60,000 bases of DNA from positions 29,166,425 through 29,226,424 of the forward strand of contig CAIIXF020000010.1 of NCBI GenBank assembly GCA_903813345.2. Reading direction: 5' to 3'. This document shows, in pieces, positions 35,087-46,589 of this stretch; position 1 is the stretch's first letter; the number at the start of each line of letters is the position of its first letter. This DNA comes from Owenia fusiformis (Eukaryota; Annelida; Polychaeta; Sabellida; Oweniidae). The position numbers and the translations under genes are program-made. The notes beneath the pieces are model-generated. The model did not search any database. It saw nothing but the letters and a program-made list of their open reading frames with translations, and was not told the DNA's origin.

Positions 35087-35452
35087 TGATTCAACTAATC
35101 ATTGACAGTGGGGGGTTGAAAGTGCCTGGTTGAAAGTGCCTGGTACAGTACAATGTACTTGCTATAATGTGATAGTGTGAGAGTTGAAATAACTTTTGCA
35201 GACAGCCAACCATCATTATTTGATTCAACTAATCATTGACAGTAGGGGGTTGAAGGTGCCTGGTACAGTACAATGTACTTGCTATAATGTGATAGTGTGA
35301 GAGTTGAAATAACTTTTGCAGACAGCCAACCATCATTATTTGATTCAACTAATCATTGACAGTGGGGGGTTGAAAGTGCCTGGTACAGTACAGTGTACTT
35401 GCTATAATGTGATAATGTGAGAGTTGAAAAAAATTTTGCAGACAGCCAACCA
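35087..35452 (+). repeat. Tandem repeat, three units of about 120 bp
   Basis: Units begin at 35087, 35221 and 35341 with tgattcaactaatcattgac. Unit 1 is longer by an internal 14-bp duplication (ggttgaaagtgcct). Units 2 and 3 are nearly identical, which points to recent expansion. Confidence 0.9.
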
Positions 35453-36076
35453 ATTAAGTTTACAACGCCACCTTTTGATCATGATTTAACCATGCAGAAA
35501 ATTTAATAAGGAAAAAATTACAGAAAAAATGACAACATCTCCAGTTTTAGTACCAACGCAAAAGAGCTCCTTGAATGAAATCTCAAATGAATACTTAAAT
35601 TTGACATATTGAAGCATGATTAAACTGTTCCGATTTTAAGAAAGCAGATACAGAACTTGATTTTAAGACATGACAGAGAATGAAAATGTTGAGGCAACAT
35701 TGAGGCAAATGTTGAGGCAACATCCATGCAGAAAATCACTTAAAATCTCACATGTTTTGTTTAAAAATAATTAAATCTAGATCTAGACAGAGAGGCAACA
35801 TGAAGCATGTAATTTTCACGCTCCCTTTTGACAAACCTGAATTTCAAAATAACAAACAAATGAAAATCTCTGTCATACTTTCATAGGGACTATATCAGTT
35901 GTTTTGTTAATTTTAGAGCAAAAAGTGATAAAAATAAATTCATTCAACATCCAGTAACCACAGAGATATAACATGACACAAGCAAACAAAATTTTCCCAG
36001 ATTTTCATTTCCATGGAGATTTAAAGTGATACAAGCATGCGGGTAGAGGATAAAGGAAAAAGTGTAGAAAAATCAC

Positions 36077-36112
36077 CCCGGTTTTCAGTCTCAGGACTGG
36101 CTCTTGAATTAA
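36077..36112 (-). CDS. Gene B cytoplasmic micro-exon (36 nt)
   Basis: 36 nt, phase 1 to 1, acceptor tttttttctttccgtag, donor gtgatt. It encodes VNSRASPETENRG-type hydrophilic sequence. Being a multiple of three it can be included or skipped without a frame change. Consistent in phase with its neighbours at 36956 and 33678. Confidence 0.6.
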
Positions 36113-36955
36113 CTACGGAAAGAAAAAAACAACAATAAATACACATTTACATGTATATAATATGCTCTCAAAATTGCTAAAGGCCGGGTATATATCATAG
36201 GCTAGATAGAAAAGAAATCCAACTGAATTTTCATTATTTAGAGAGGTATACCTTTCTTAAAGTGCTTGCATCAAGAATCTGAATCTTACTGAATAAAATG
36301 GAAAATGAGACCAACGAAAAATGTGCAATCTACTTTAGCATCCTGATAATTGTATTGATAAGTTGGATTTCTTCTTTTCTTTTCTAGTTTTCTAGAGTTA
36401 GTAAAAAATGTGCATCGTTCTGCTTTGCATATATTAAGCAACAATATAACAGTATATGCACTTAAATATCTATATGAACCCTTCAAAAACTCACAAAGTG
36501 GCCACAGAGTTCGATAAAATTATTGGACTGAAAAGTACACCAAAAACGGTCCCAAAAAGTGTAATAATGGTTGTAACTGTAACAACTGCCGAAGCCAAAC
36601 TTTTTGGTGGTGACATAAAAAATAATAATCTCAAAAGCGGAAAAGTAGAGTAAAATTTTGAAAACAGAATATCTTGCAAAAAGTCTATTGTCTGAAATAT
36701 CCCAAACCAGTGTGTATCATGGGAAAAATAAATGATGGGGTGAACCAGCATGTATAATGGGATATCAATGGGGTGGTGATTCATGTAATAAGTCAAGGCA
36801 AGAATATATACTTATTAACATAAAAATGTCATCACCTGGTTACAGTTTTAAAAATGTAACAAGTTGTTACAGAAACCAACTCTGAAGCTCTATTTCTAAG
36901 AAAATATTCTGTGACCACTTTGAAAATTTTGGGGTAACTGGTATTAGATATAAAC

Positions 36956-37012
36956 CTTTAGGTCCAATTTTTGCATACTCCACCACTACTGAAGGTTTAT
37001 TTTTCTTGCCGC
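36956..37012 (-). CDS. Gene B cytoplasmic exon with VEYAKI (ITIM) motif
   Basis: 57 nt, phase 1 to 1, between a ttctattcgag acceptor and a gtttat donor. It follows the membrane-anchor exon directly, so the motif would lie about 20 residues inside the membrane. The peptide GGKKNKPSVVVEYAKIGPK contains V-E-Y-A-K-I, a match to the I/V/L-x-Y-x-x-L/V/I inhibitory motif. It is the third tyrosine motif of the tail. The donor is not a strong one. Confidence 0.7.
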
Positions 37013-37019
37013 CTCGAAT

Positions 37020-39159
37020 AGAAATATATAAATCAAGTGAATACAATGAAACAATAATATAAGGAAATGAATTTATATTGAAATCAAAATAAATAAATGA
37101 GGATCCCTACATGTAAAAAACCTGAAATAAAATATTATTACATCAAATCAAATAAGAGGCGGTGGCCATGATTGAATTATTTGCGTGTTATATGTGATAT
37201 CATGAGATTTTCTAAATATAATATGCAAACATGCCTTTTTACCACAATCATATTCCTTATATTTTTCTTGATTTGGCACCATAAATCACAGTCATAATCA
37301 AATCACGATAGAAGTGATCTAATTTATGGAAAGCGAAGATTTAAGCTATGATCAAAATTCAGAATTTTGTATCATCCGGCATGAACAAACGGAAACAGGA
37401 TGATTCTTATTTATAGAGTGCATACTGAGAATAAGCTTCTATTAACCGATCCCATATATAGATGGCAGTTAAATCAACTAGAGTTGGATAGAAGCATGAA
37501 GATATTTGACAGACTAGCCTACAGTCACAAGAAAATATGGCTCATTTGGTAACCACATCATTTTATTGTATGGCGAGCTGCTTGTGTTGAAGCATTATTG
37601 GAGGCTGGAGGCTAGACTGTGGGCCTATTTCTTAAAAATTTGAAATCATAAATAACAATTCTAGATTTTCAATTGTTTTCATAATATAACCATGGCAATA
37701 TCACACAATAAATTGTGTTTCACATTGTAACTATGGCAATATTGTGAAAGACAGTAATTTTTGAAAATCATATTTTTGATATTTTTTGTGAAGCACCCCC
37801 CTTGGGTAGGGGTTTACCCACCACGGAATTGTCTCACAGCGTCACCATAGGAGGGTGGTTTTTGGGTGGTAGTAGAGATGTGCAAATTATTGTTCGCTGG
37901 AAAATACCATCTTTACATATTATATAATGAGCTTGTCAGTTGACATTTTTCAATTCATTGGTTTGAATGTGAAGGATTTCCTTGCAGTATTATCGCTCAC
38001 GTGCAGTCAATCTATTTCATAGAAAGTCTGCTTCATTAAATAATGACCTTTGTTTCTCATCCTCCTAAGCAGGTGTTCAGAATCCATACCTCCTTCTTCC
38101 CCCTGCTATAAACAATTTGGAAGCACGTTTTTTACTCTAACTCAAAAAGTAGTGGAGCAATTTTTTCACATATGGAAGCACCTGATTTAACTGAATCACG
38201 TGATCTAATTATGCGCAATGACTTAGACATGATTTCTGTTGCAGTGTTGCGCCAGCCAAACAGATTGCGAGTTCTTAATCGGGGAAATGCTAACTGCTTA
38301 TCGCAGAAGGTAAAAAGAAAGAATATATTCTGGATTTTGAAGCCCTGTGATCGGAGGATGTTGTTTCTTTGTAAGGAGAAAATGAGCGATAATACACACA
38401 CTTAATGCTAGAGTGCATTTTATTCTATTCATACTTTTTCTATGGTAGTTGCTTTTTTGGTTATAGTGAATTTTGTCATGTCTAATTTACTTTCCATACA
38501 ATTTAGAGTGTTAACTACATGCCTATTTACTTTATTTCTTGCTAATTCCACTCTTTTCAACTCAATTTCACATTTCAAAACATGACCGTCATGACATTAT
38601 GGGTGTCGTGCTTCTAATTGCTAAAGAAGTCTTACATGTGACCGGATAAGTAACAGGGTCTTCTGCAAGGTATGAAAGATATTTCAACTAATAAGAAAAA
38701 AGAGTGTGCCCCAGATATTAGTCAAACTATAGGGTGTCAAAGAAGTGCAACAGATCGACCAATATTAGAAATTATTACATTTTTGGTGCACTCTGTACTA
38801 TTTCAATTCTCGGGTATATTTTCAAAATCACACAAGACACCAAAGTAATATATGATTTTTGATAAAAAAAATTTACTTTCTTGTTGAAGCATGGAACTAT
38901 AAGAAATAGCTGTCTTTCTGACATCGCAAATGAGAGTTATATGCAAAGTAGAAGGAGATCTACTCTTATCGAAAAATAGCAAATTTCTTTGGTCTCTAAA
39001 TACTTAATACAAGTTATTTACCTTCTTAAATCATGCATCATTTCTTAAATACAGCTTAAAACGTCATAAGCTCCAGATATTTCTCAAATCAGTATTTTCT
39101 TCATATCAATATATATCTTAAAATTATATCAAAATTCCAATATAAAAATTGCAAAATAC
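37020..39159. other. Gene B intron: one dispersed-family copy, otherwise featureless
   Basis: AT-rich. A 77-codon open frame at 38172 (plus strand) and its shadow have no recognised similarity. Confidence 0.45.
38495..38600 (-). repeat. Dispersed 170-bp family, copy 4 (3' part missing)
   Basis: Reversed: ccatacaatttagagtgtta, ctttatttcttgctaattcc, cactcttttcaactcaattt, ttcaaaacatgaccgt. Confidence 0.65.
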
Positions 39160-39264
39160 CTTTGGCCTTTCTCTTTTTCAGTAGAAGAACCACAACGATG
39201 ATGACGATGATTATAACCACGACTGCTACGGCGACGACAATAATAATTATTGTTGTAGTTTCAT
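39160..39264 (-). CDS. Gene B transmembrane exon
   Basis: 105 nt (35 codons), phase 1 to 1, acceptor ttgttatttcag, donor gtattt. It encodes a short extracellular DETTT, then about 24 hydrophobic residues made almost only of Ile, Val, Ala and Leu, then the basic stop-transfer KKRKAK. This is a single-pass type I membrane anchor. It sits between two stalk exons and the tyrosine-motif exons, all phase-compatible, and so fixes which part of the protein is cytoplasmic. Confidence 0.88.
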
Positions 39265-39311
39265 CTGAAATAACAAATTATTAGTTTATTATTATTTAAT
39301 GGAATTATACA

Positions 39312-39428
39312 ATAGAATCTGTGAAAGTGGAACACCTTTAGGTACTTTAAAAAGTGTTCCACTTATAAAGGTGTTCCACTGACAAAGGTATTCCACTTAC
39401 AAAGGTGTTCCACTTTCCAAGTTTTACA
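39312..39428 (+). repeat. GTGGAACACC-type element, short copy
   Basis: Starts 'gtgaaagtggaacacct', then four 'aaggtgttccact' units, and ends ccactttccaagttttaca, an imperfect inverse of the start. It lies only 48 bp from the transmembrane exon. Confidence 0.65.
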
Positions 39429-39675
39429 TAAATATATCAATGTTAACTTTTAGATATCTCGAATCCGATTGGTTCGCACAAGGCGGGTCATTATCCCTAT
39501 CAACCAATCAGATTAAAGATGTCAATTGGGAAAGTTAGGCTTCAAATACATTCAAAAAACAACTAAATATATATCAATATTATTTCATGCACTACTTTTA
39601 TGCTACATGCGAGTACCAATTAATATGATGAGTTTTTTTACTAATATTTTCCCTATATCCTTATTCTACTATATA

Positions 39676-40725
39676 CAGGGTGTCCAATAAATAAGGTGAA
39701 AGATATTGTAACTTTCTTAATATTGCACCAATCTTGATGAAATTTTCAGAGTTTGTAGCTCAAACATTTTTACCTTTATTCTATGAATTCAAAGCGTCTT
39801 CTATTTGATTGGCCAGAGTTGTGGTTGCTATAGTAACCGAGACAAAAAAAAGGCGGGGCAAGTTTGTTTACGTCACAACTTTCCAAGACATGTTTATTCT
39901 TTCTGATAGCTTTATTCATACTCCCAGGTCTATTACTACCACAAATGCAATATAAAAACTGTCCTTAAGTCCCATTGTTATGAAAATAAGCTATTCAACA
40001 TAATTTCCATCTCTACACACTATACACTTCTTATGCCTATTCACCCACTCTCTAAACACACTTTCAAACCCATTCTTGCCCATTTCCTGAAGTCTTGCTA
40101 AGACATGTGATCTGAGTTCACACACAGCTATCCTCACTAGTGAAACTATTAGGGCACTGGGGCTACCCCTACTTGCACACCCTCCATATTCCCCAGACCT
40201 TGCACCCAATGACTTTTACTTATATGCAGAACTCAAGCGTGACTTGAGAGGAAATACATTTGGAAGCACTGATGAACTCAGATCGCATGTCTTAGCAAGA
40301 CTTCGGGAAATGGGCAAGAATGGGTTTGAAAGTGTGTTCAGAGAGTGGGTGAATACATGTAGGCATAAGAAGTGTATAGCTAGTGTAGATATGGACATTG
40401 TGCTTAATAGCTTATTTTCATAACAATGGGACTTTAGGACTGTTTTTATATTGTATTGGTGGTAGTAATAGACCTGGGAATATGAATAAAGCTATCAGAA
40501 AGAATAAATATGTTTTGGAAAGTTGTGACGTAAACAAACTTGCCCCACCTTTTTGTTGTTTCGGTTGCTATAGCAACCACAACTCTGGCCAATCAAGTAG
40601 AAGACGCTTTAAATTCACAGAATAAAGGTAAAAAGGTTTGGGCTACAAACTCTGAAAATTTCATCAAGATTGGTGCAATATTAAGAAAGTTACAATATCT
40701 TTTACCTTATTTATTGGACACCCTG
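39676..40725 (+). mobile_element. Mariner-derived fold-back element, 1050 bp
   Basis: Flanked by TA on each side and bounded by cagggtgtccaataaataag and its inverse. The two arms (39676-40119 and about 40274-40725) are inverted repeats over roughly 445 bp with scattered differences. The loop and right arm carry the 3' end of a mariner transposase reading frame; the left arm carries the same 3' coding part in reverse. It probably arose by inverted duplication of one mariner end. Confidence 0.88.
40141..40423 (+). pseudogene. Mariner transposase C-terminal fragment
   Basis: Open frame ending at TAA 40421-40423. It contains AHPPYSPDLAPNDFYLY, the signature around the third catalytic Asp of DD34D mariner transposases (SPDLAP), followed by a C-terminal part ending near DIVLNSLFS. 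The N-terminal DNA-binding domain and the first two catalytic Asp residues are absent, so it cannot encode an active enzyme. The same C-terminal part occurs inverted on the minus strand at about 39991-40119. Confidence 0.85.
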
Positions 40726-41190
40726 TAAGTATTATTATTAGTTTTCTATATGCTATGGCATTCCATGAGAATATATAAGTTTTGATACCTTTCCAAATGA
40801 ATTTTAACATAAGGCCATTGTTTTTCTCAGTAAGATTTTTGAAAAGTAGTTTATTTTCATGCTTTTCTATTAAGACAGAGATAGTGTTTAAATGTTGACA
40901 GAAAAGTTTATTTCATTATGGTTTAACCCCTCCCCCCCTCCCCAGAGAAAAAAAAGAAATTTTGCAAAGCTTTCAATTAAATCTTTCAAATAATTTTATA
41001 TCAATATACCACTGTCCCCTAATGAAAAGTTAAACTTCGTTGCTCAACTTTGTCAACTGGACAGAATCACATGAATTTCATGCATTTTCATTCAAGTTTT
41101 AATTATTTTAATAATATTTCTGTCTATTTCTGGAAAATCTTAAGAAAAACATAGCCCTGTGAGACAGCTTGTAAAGCTTGTATTACATAC

Positions 41191-41223
41191 CAAGTCCTGA
41201 CACTGCTCCTGGATTTCCACCTT
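41191..41223 (-). CDS. Gene B juxtamembrane stalk exon (33 nt)
   Basis: 33 nt, phase 1 to 1, acceptor tgcttcattgcag, donor gtatgt. It encodes EGGNPGAVSGL, a flexible Gly-rich spacer placed between the Thr-rich stalk and the membrane anchor. Both splice sites are good. The donor side joins to give Asp at the start of the transmembrane exon. Confidence 0.7.
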
Positions 41224-41229
41224 CTGCAA

Positions 41230-43280
41230 TGAAGCAAAACATGACTTTAAGCAAACTAATATTGGGGGGGGGGGGGTATTATAGGCATTAAAAATCTTTA
41301 ACTTAGATGTGATATGATTCAATCAATGTAGTCTTGCAAAAAGTCTCTACAACCTCCCCCCCCGTACTACCCCCTCAACCCTCTCATAGAATACCACTCA
41401 TGGTAAGGACACCCCATAGAATTAACTATGATCCCTACATCTCTGTACCATTCTCTCGCTTTACCAGTACTCCATCCATCCGACAGAATCCAAAGTTATT
41501 TCTACTCATCTCCTCCCCTCCCTTTAAACAAAGCGCATGTGTTTTATAGAAAAGGGGGGGGGTGAAGAGTAGCGAAAATACTCAATTCAAAGTACAAAGC
41601 CCATGTGTTTTATGAAAAAGGGGGTTGGAGTGATGAAAATACTCAGTGCAAGACTACATTTACTCAGAATAGCACACAGCACCAGAAATGAAGACAATTA
41701 GGGTACCGGCCCCATGTTTATGAATAAAGGGTCATCTCAGGTTGAGTCATTTCTTGGTGCTGTATATTTGACTGTAATGATGAAAACTAGATTGATTTTT
41801 CTATTATACGAGGCAGTATGAAGATCTAGAAGTGAAGCTTAGGCCAAAATTTGGTTCCTACCACCAAAGCTTTTAAAGCATGTAATATATATTAATTTTT
41901 ATGTTTTTAAAAATGAAATAATACAATCTGCAAGACTTCCTGCACAAGCATTACATTTACTTGCTTCAAAATTCATTAAAACTATTTTTCGTGAATAGTT
42001 CATTGTGAGAGAGATTATAATCAACTTTTACAAGAGTTGTAAAGTATTCTAAAGGTGAATGAATAATAATGACAAAGTGCCCACACATTTCAGATATAAT
42101 CAAAATTAATTCCGCAAAAATACAATTTGGAAATGACTTTGTAGACTATCAAAGGTTCACAGAGACTTGGCAACATCATTCGTTATTAAATCCAAGCAGA
42201 CGATTCTTCGCCTCTTTTGCTAAAATCACTCTTTTTTCTCTAAAATTTGAATGAACTATATAATATTTTGGCATTTCTGTACAATTTAGAGTGTTGACTT
42301 CATATATGAATATTTTATTTCTCCATAATTCCTCCCTTTTCTTCTGTATTTCGCGATTCAAAATATGACCATCATTAACTATCTACACGGGTAATCAATG
42401 AGCGTTTATTCTATTGAGTATTGAAACAGTATATCTTCTATTATCTAATGAATAGCTGCGATAAAAAATAGCATAATCATCATCGTAAAAACTCATTAGG
42501 GAGGCATCCTTATTTGATTGTTTATCATCAAAAGCGCATCAATATTTAGACACACTGGAAATAAACGACAGAAAAATTGTCTAGTTTAATTAAGAAAATA
42601 CACTTGAATTATTTAGAGATTTTTCTTATCCCCGAATAATTTGCTTAAAAGACCATGAACAAAAAAATCTTGGATGAAATTAAAGGGGTGGTCCCTGGTA
42701 TAATGGATCCTTGAAGTAATTTTGTCAGGAATTATGCTAAGAAAACTGCGTATATACAATGTATGATTGATGTTTGGCTTTTTGGCATTTAACATGGAGG
42801 TTATGCCTTTATAGTTCAGGCCATAACTCAAAGAAAATCTATGGAATTCCACATGTTGAGAATTGTGTGGACTTACTGCATGATCCGAGCTTATCTCTTC
42901 CAAGTATTATACTGAACAAAATTATTGGCGTTCTTATGAATGTCAGATGTGAACTGTATTTGACGCTTGATAATACCTGTATATGTCTCAATTATATTCT
43001 ATATAAAGGAAAAACAGTCATAAAATATTATATACTTACTCATTAATGATTACTCATTGATTTCATGATATTAACAAGATTAGGTAGATGACATTTAAAA
43101 TTATCAAACAATAAAAGTAGAACAAATGCTGTTTTTGATAACATTCGTCTAATCGTTACAAAAAAGAAACTGAAGTCTGTGGTAGATATTTGGAATATTG
43201 CTTGCAGTCGCACCTGTGTAATGACGAGGCACTTTCAGGCACCTGTCATTTTGAACAGGTGAAAACCCACAGAAAATACC
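41230..43280. other. Gene B intron: C/G-rich runs and one repeat copy
   Basis: G run of 13 at 41264-41276, C-rich block at 41355-41375, G run near 41556, and the dispersed-family copy at 42215. No exon recognised. Confidence 0.45.
42215..42375 (-). repeat. Dispersed 170-bp family, copy 5
   Basis: Reversed: tctaaaatttgaatgaacta, ggcatttctgtacaatttag, 'ctttattt..cttccc' and ttcaaaatatgaccatca. It lacks the cagacgga end. Confidence 0.65.
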
Positions 43281-44751
43281 ACGAATTGTAACAGAGGCAA
43301 AATGGAAAATCAAGAAAAACTTAACAGGGATGCAGATAACATATTTAGTTGTAAAGAACTTTAAAAAATCATCTAGTTTTAGAGAGGAATGTGCATGAAT
43401 TATGAGCATGAGCAGAATTTATCCGTCTGCTCATGCTTATTTCACTTCATTTCTCTTTAAAATTTGAATAAACTTTTTGATTTTCTTGCATTTCTATACA
43501 ATTTACAGTGTAAACTACATGCCTGTTCACTTTATTCCTTGCTGATTTAAGGGTTTTATATTATATTTTCCATTTTAAAATTTGACTGTCAAGACATTTT
43601 ATTTTTAGGCTTATTTTATTTTTTCTCCAAAATTTTTCCAACTGTACGCAATGTGATGTTTGAGTTCAAGGAGGTTAATCTTTACCATAATTTGTATATT
43701 TATTCAGAAAATATTGAAGTCATTTAAATCGGAAATGCTAACGATTTTCAGATAATAATAAACAAATATTAGGAGAAGTATTACCTCAAAATTCTTGAAA
43801 TAATTGTGAAACTCAAAAACCAGCACCATTTACAACAACAAATTGGTTACATATGACAGTATAGATCACAGACACCAAAAATGTGCTAATAGTTATAGCT
43901 AGTTGGCCCATGATAATGACTGACAGGGCTACCTGGAGTTGAGAGGCATTTTTAGAAACTGTGCATAATACTGTGTATATGGTAAATTCGAACAGGAACA
44001 TTTCTCGAAGTTGTGTACAATACTGTTTATAAAGTTGAAACTTATATTTTTCATTGCCTAATACTGCATGTAAGGTAAATTCAGGTGAGTACATTGCAAT
44101 TAAATGAATAATTTATCACATACACTTGCTTTATGACGCAACGGGAACATAAACAATGGAATGTTAACCTCTACGGAATGAGGTTTTGACATTTTGCCCC
44201 ATCATTTCAAAGTTCAGAGAAATGAGATCACCAGTATATATAGACAAAACAACAATATACAAGGATAAACATTTATCAAAAGGTGTTATATGTAACATAA
44301 AGGATGAATCTTTCTGAAATGAAATTTTTTTAGATTTGATATGCTTTTTTTCCAATCAACATGAGAATAGAATAATTTGATCTGATCAATGACCTCTTCG
44401 GGTTTTTTATATTTTTTCTCATCAATTTCACTTCAGTTTTATATTGTTTTATATTCAGTTTCATATCACAAATTTCAGACACATTTTGTAGACAGTTAAT
44501 CCCAGAACTATTTTGAGAAACCTAACAGAAATGAAATACTTCATAATGGCTTGGATTGATTTTGCTCGTTTTTCATTTCTGTTCAATGACACTTGAAAAT
44601 TTTGTTGTGCATGAACGAATTTCTGGCACACTAGAAAATGATTGTTTTTTGATACACCCACAAGGAAACCTCATTTCCTGACACAAGTTCGATAAAATCG
44701 ATGTTTTCATTTATAACTTCTATATTGGTTACAATTAGGTATACGGCATAT
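43281..44751 (+). repeat. Tandem segmental duplication, unit 1 (1471 bp)
   Basis: Starts acgaattgtaacagaggcaa and ends at ggtatacggcatat. Directly followed by a second unit that starts with the same words at 44752. It holds a dispersed-family copy (43415-43590) and the empty TTAA site at 43547-43550. The pair lies within a gene B intron; the repeated minus-strand open frames (93-97 codons near 43813 and 45642) are in both copies and lack splice or coding signals. Confidence 0.9.
43415..43590 (-). repeat. Dispersed 170-bp family, copy 6
   Basis: Reversed and nearly full length: tccgtctgctcatgcttatt, aaaatttgaataaacttttt, ttgcatttctatacaattta, ctttattccttgctgattta, ttttaaaatttgactgtcaa. Duplicated with the segment at 44886. 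Confidence 0.75.
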
Positions 44752-44885
44752 ACGAATTGTAACAGAGGCAAAATGGAAAATCAAGAAAAACTTAACAGGG
44801 ATGCAGATAACATATTTAGTTGTAAAGAACTTTAAAAAATCATCTAGTTTTAGAGAGGAATGTGCATGAATTATGAGCATGAGCA

Positions 44886-45020
44886 GAATTTATCCGTCTG
44901 CTCATGCTTATTTCACTTCATTTCTCTTTAAAATTTGAATAAACTTTTTGATTTTCTTGCATTTCTATACAATTTACAGTGTAAACTACATGCCTGTTCA
45001 CTTTATTCCTTGCTGATTTA
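44886..45020 (-). repeat. Dispersed 170-bp family, copy 7 (split by an insertion)
   Basis: Duplicate of copy 6. Its last third resumes at 45380 after the TTAA-flanked element. Confidence 0.75.
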
Positions 45021-45021
45021 A

Positions 45022-45375
45022 GGATGTTCCCTGGACGAAGTTGAAAACGATGAACACCAACCCCTAATTTTTCTTTTCAAAATGTGAAGTACATAGCATA
45101 ACTAAGTGTTTCTGTGAGTTTAAGAAAAAGTTAAATATTCAAAAGTGTGTTTTGGGGTGAAAACCTGATTTTTAACATGGGTTTCAATGAGAAAGTGCCA
45201 CGCCCACTTTTGTCAAATATTGACACTTTAGAGGCCTCTTGCTCAGAAAAAAGCACACTAACATATGGTTTTTAAAGTTTTAATATTCTTTGTTGCCCGT
45301 GAGAATCCCAGAAAACCATTTTTGAGAAAAAGTTAAATACTATTGAATATTTTCCTATCTGACCAGGGAACATCC
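45022..45375 (+). mobile_element. 354-bp piggyBac-like miniature element
   Basis: Perfect 13-bp terminal inverted repeats (ggatgttccctgg / ccagggaacatcc) flanked by TTAA on both sides (45018-45021 and 45376-45379). The allelic-like empty site with a single TTAA exists in the sister duplicate at 43547-43550. No coding capacity. The TTAA duplication is the hallmark of the piggyBac superfamily; the family assignment is inferred from it. Confidence 0.9.
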
Positions 45376-46589
45376 TTAAGGGTTTTATATTATATTTTCC
45401 ATTTTAAAATTTGACTGTCAAGACATTTTATTTTTAGGCTTATTTTATTTTTTCTCCAAAATTTTTCCAACTGTACGCAATGTGATGTTTGAGTTCAAGG
45501 AGGTTAATCTTTACCATAATTTGTATATTTATTCAGAAAATATTGAAGTCATTTAAATCGGAAATGCTAACGATTTTCAGATAATAATAAACAAATATTA
45601 GGAGAAGTATTACCTCAAAATTCTTGAAATAATTGTGAAACTCAAAAACCAGCACCATTTACAACAACAAATTGGTTACATATGACAGTATAGATCACAG
45701 ACACCAAAAATGTGCTAATAGTTATAGCTAGTTGGCCCATGATAATGACTGACAGGGCTACCTGGAGTTGAGAGGCATTTTTAGAAACTGTGCATGAAAC
45801 TGTGCATAATACTGTGTATATGGTAAATTCGAACAGGAACATTTCTCGAAGTTGTGTACAATACTGTTTATAAAGTTGAAACTTATATTTTTCATTGCCT
45901 AATACTGCATGTAAGGTAAATTCAGGTGAGTACATTGCAATTAAATGAATAATTTATCACATACACTTGCTTTATGACGCAACGGGAACATAAACAATGG
46001 AATGTTAACCTCTACGGAATGAGGTTTTGACATTTTGCCCCATCATTTCAAAGTTCAGAGAAATGAGATCACCAGTATATATAGACAAAACAACAATATA
46101 CAAGGATAAACATTTATCAAAGGGTGTTATATGTAACGTATGGGATAAATCTTTCTGAAATGAAATTTTTTGAGAGTTGATATGCTTTTTTCCAATCGAC
46201 ATGAGAATAGAATAATTTGATCTGATCTATGACTTCTTCTGGTTTTTATATTTTTTCTCAAGAATTTATGTAGTTTGATATTCAGTTTCATATCACAAAT
46301 TTCAGACACATTTTGTTGACAGTTAATCCCAGAACTATATGGAGAAACATAACAGAAATGAAATACTTCATAATGGCTTGGATTGATTTTGCTCGTTTTT
46401 CATTTCTGTTCAATGACACTTGAAAATTTTGTTGTGCATGAACGAATTTCTGGCACACTAGAAAATGATTGTTTTTTGATACACCCACAAGGAAACCTAA
46501 TTTCCTGACACAAGTTCGATAAAATCAATGTTTTCATTTATAACTTCTATATTGGTTACAATATAGGTATACGGCGTATACTTTGGCAG

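Larger units (their letters stand above)
33700..36076. other. Gene B intron with tandem triplicate
   Basis: Contains the element at 34565-34743 and the 120-bp tandem repeat at 35087-35452. No exon recognised. Confidence 0.5.
44752..46580 (+). repeat. Tandem segmental duplication, unit 2 (with insertion)
   Basis: Same sequence as unit 1 with point differences, a 12-bp gain near 45792 (tgcatgaaactg) and a loss of about 30 bp near 46262. It is interrupted at 45022-45375 by a transposable element. Without the element and one TTAA it is about the same length as unit 1. Confidence 0.9.

Noticed and set aside
36491-36796. Hydrophobic minus-strand open frame (SAVVTVTTIITLFGTVFGVL) as an alternative membrane exon.
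   Set aside because: The anchor exon at 39160 already fits all phases, and here no acceptor/donor pair gives a compatible phase.
38172-38405. Plus-strand open frame of 77 codons.
   Set aside because: No recognised domain, within a gene B intron in antisense, and shadowed by an equally long frame on the other strand.
43813-45935. Two similar minus-strand open frames (93 and 97 codons) that looked like a duplicated gene.
   Set aside because: They lie in the two units of the 1.47-kb duplication, differ by a 12-bp repeat expansion, and have no splice or coding signature.
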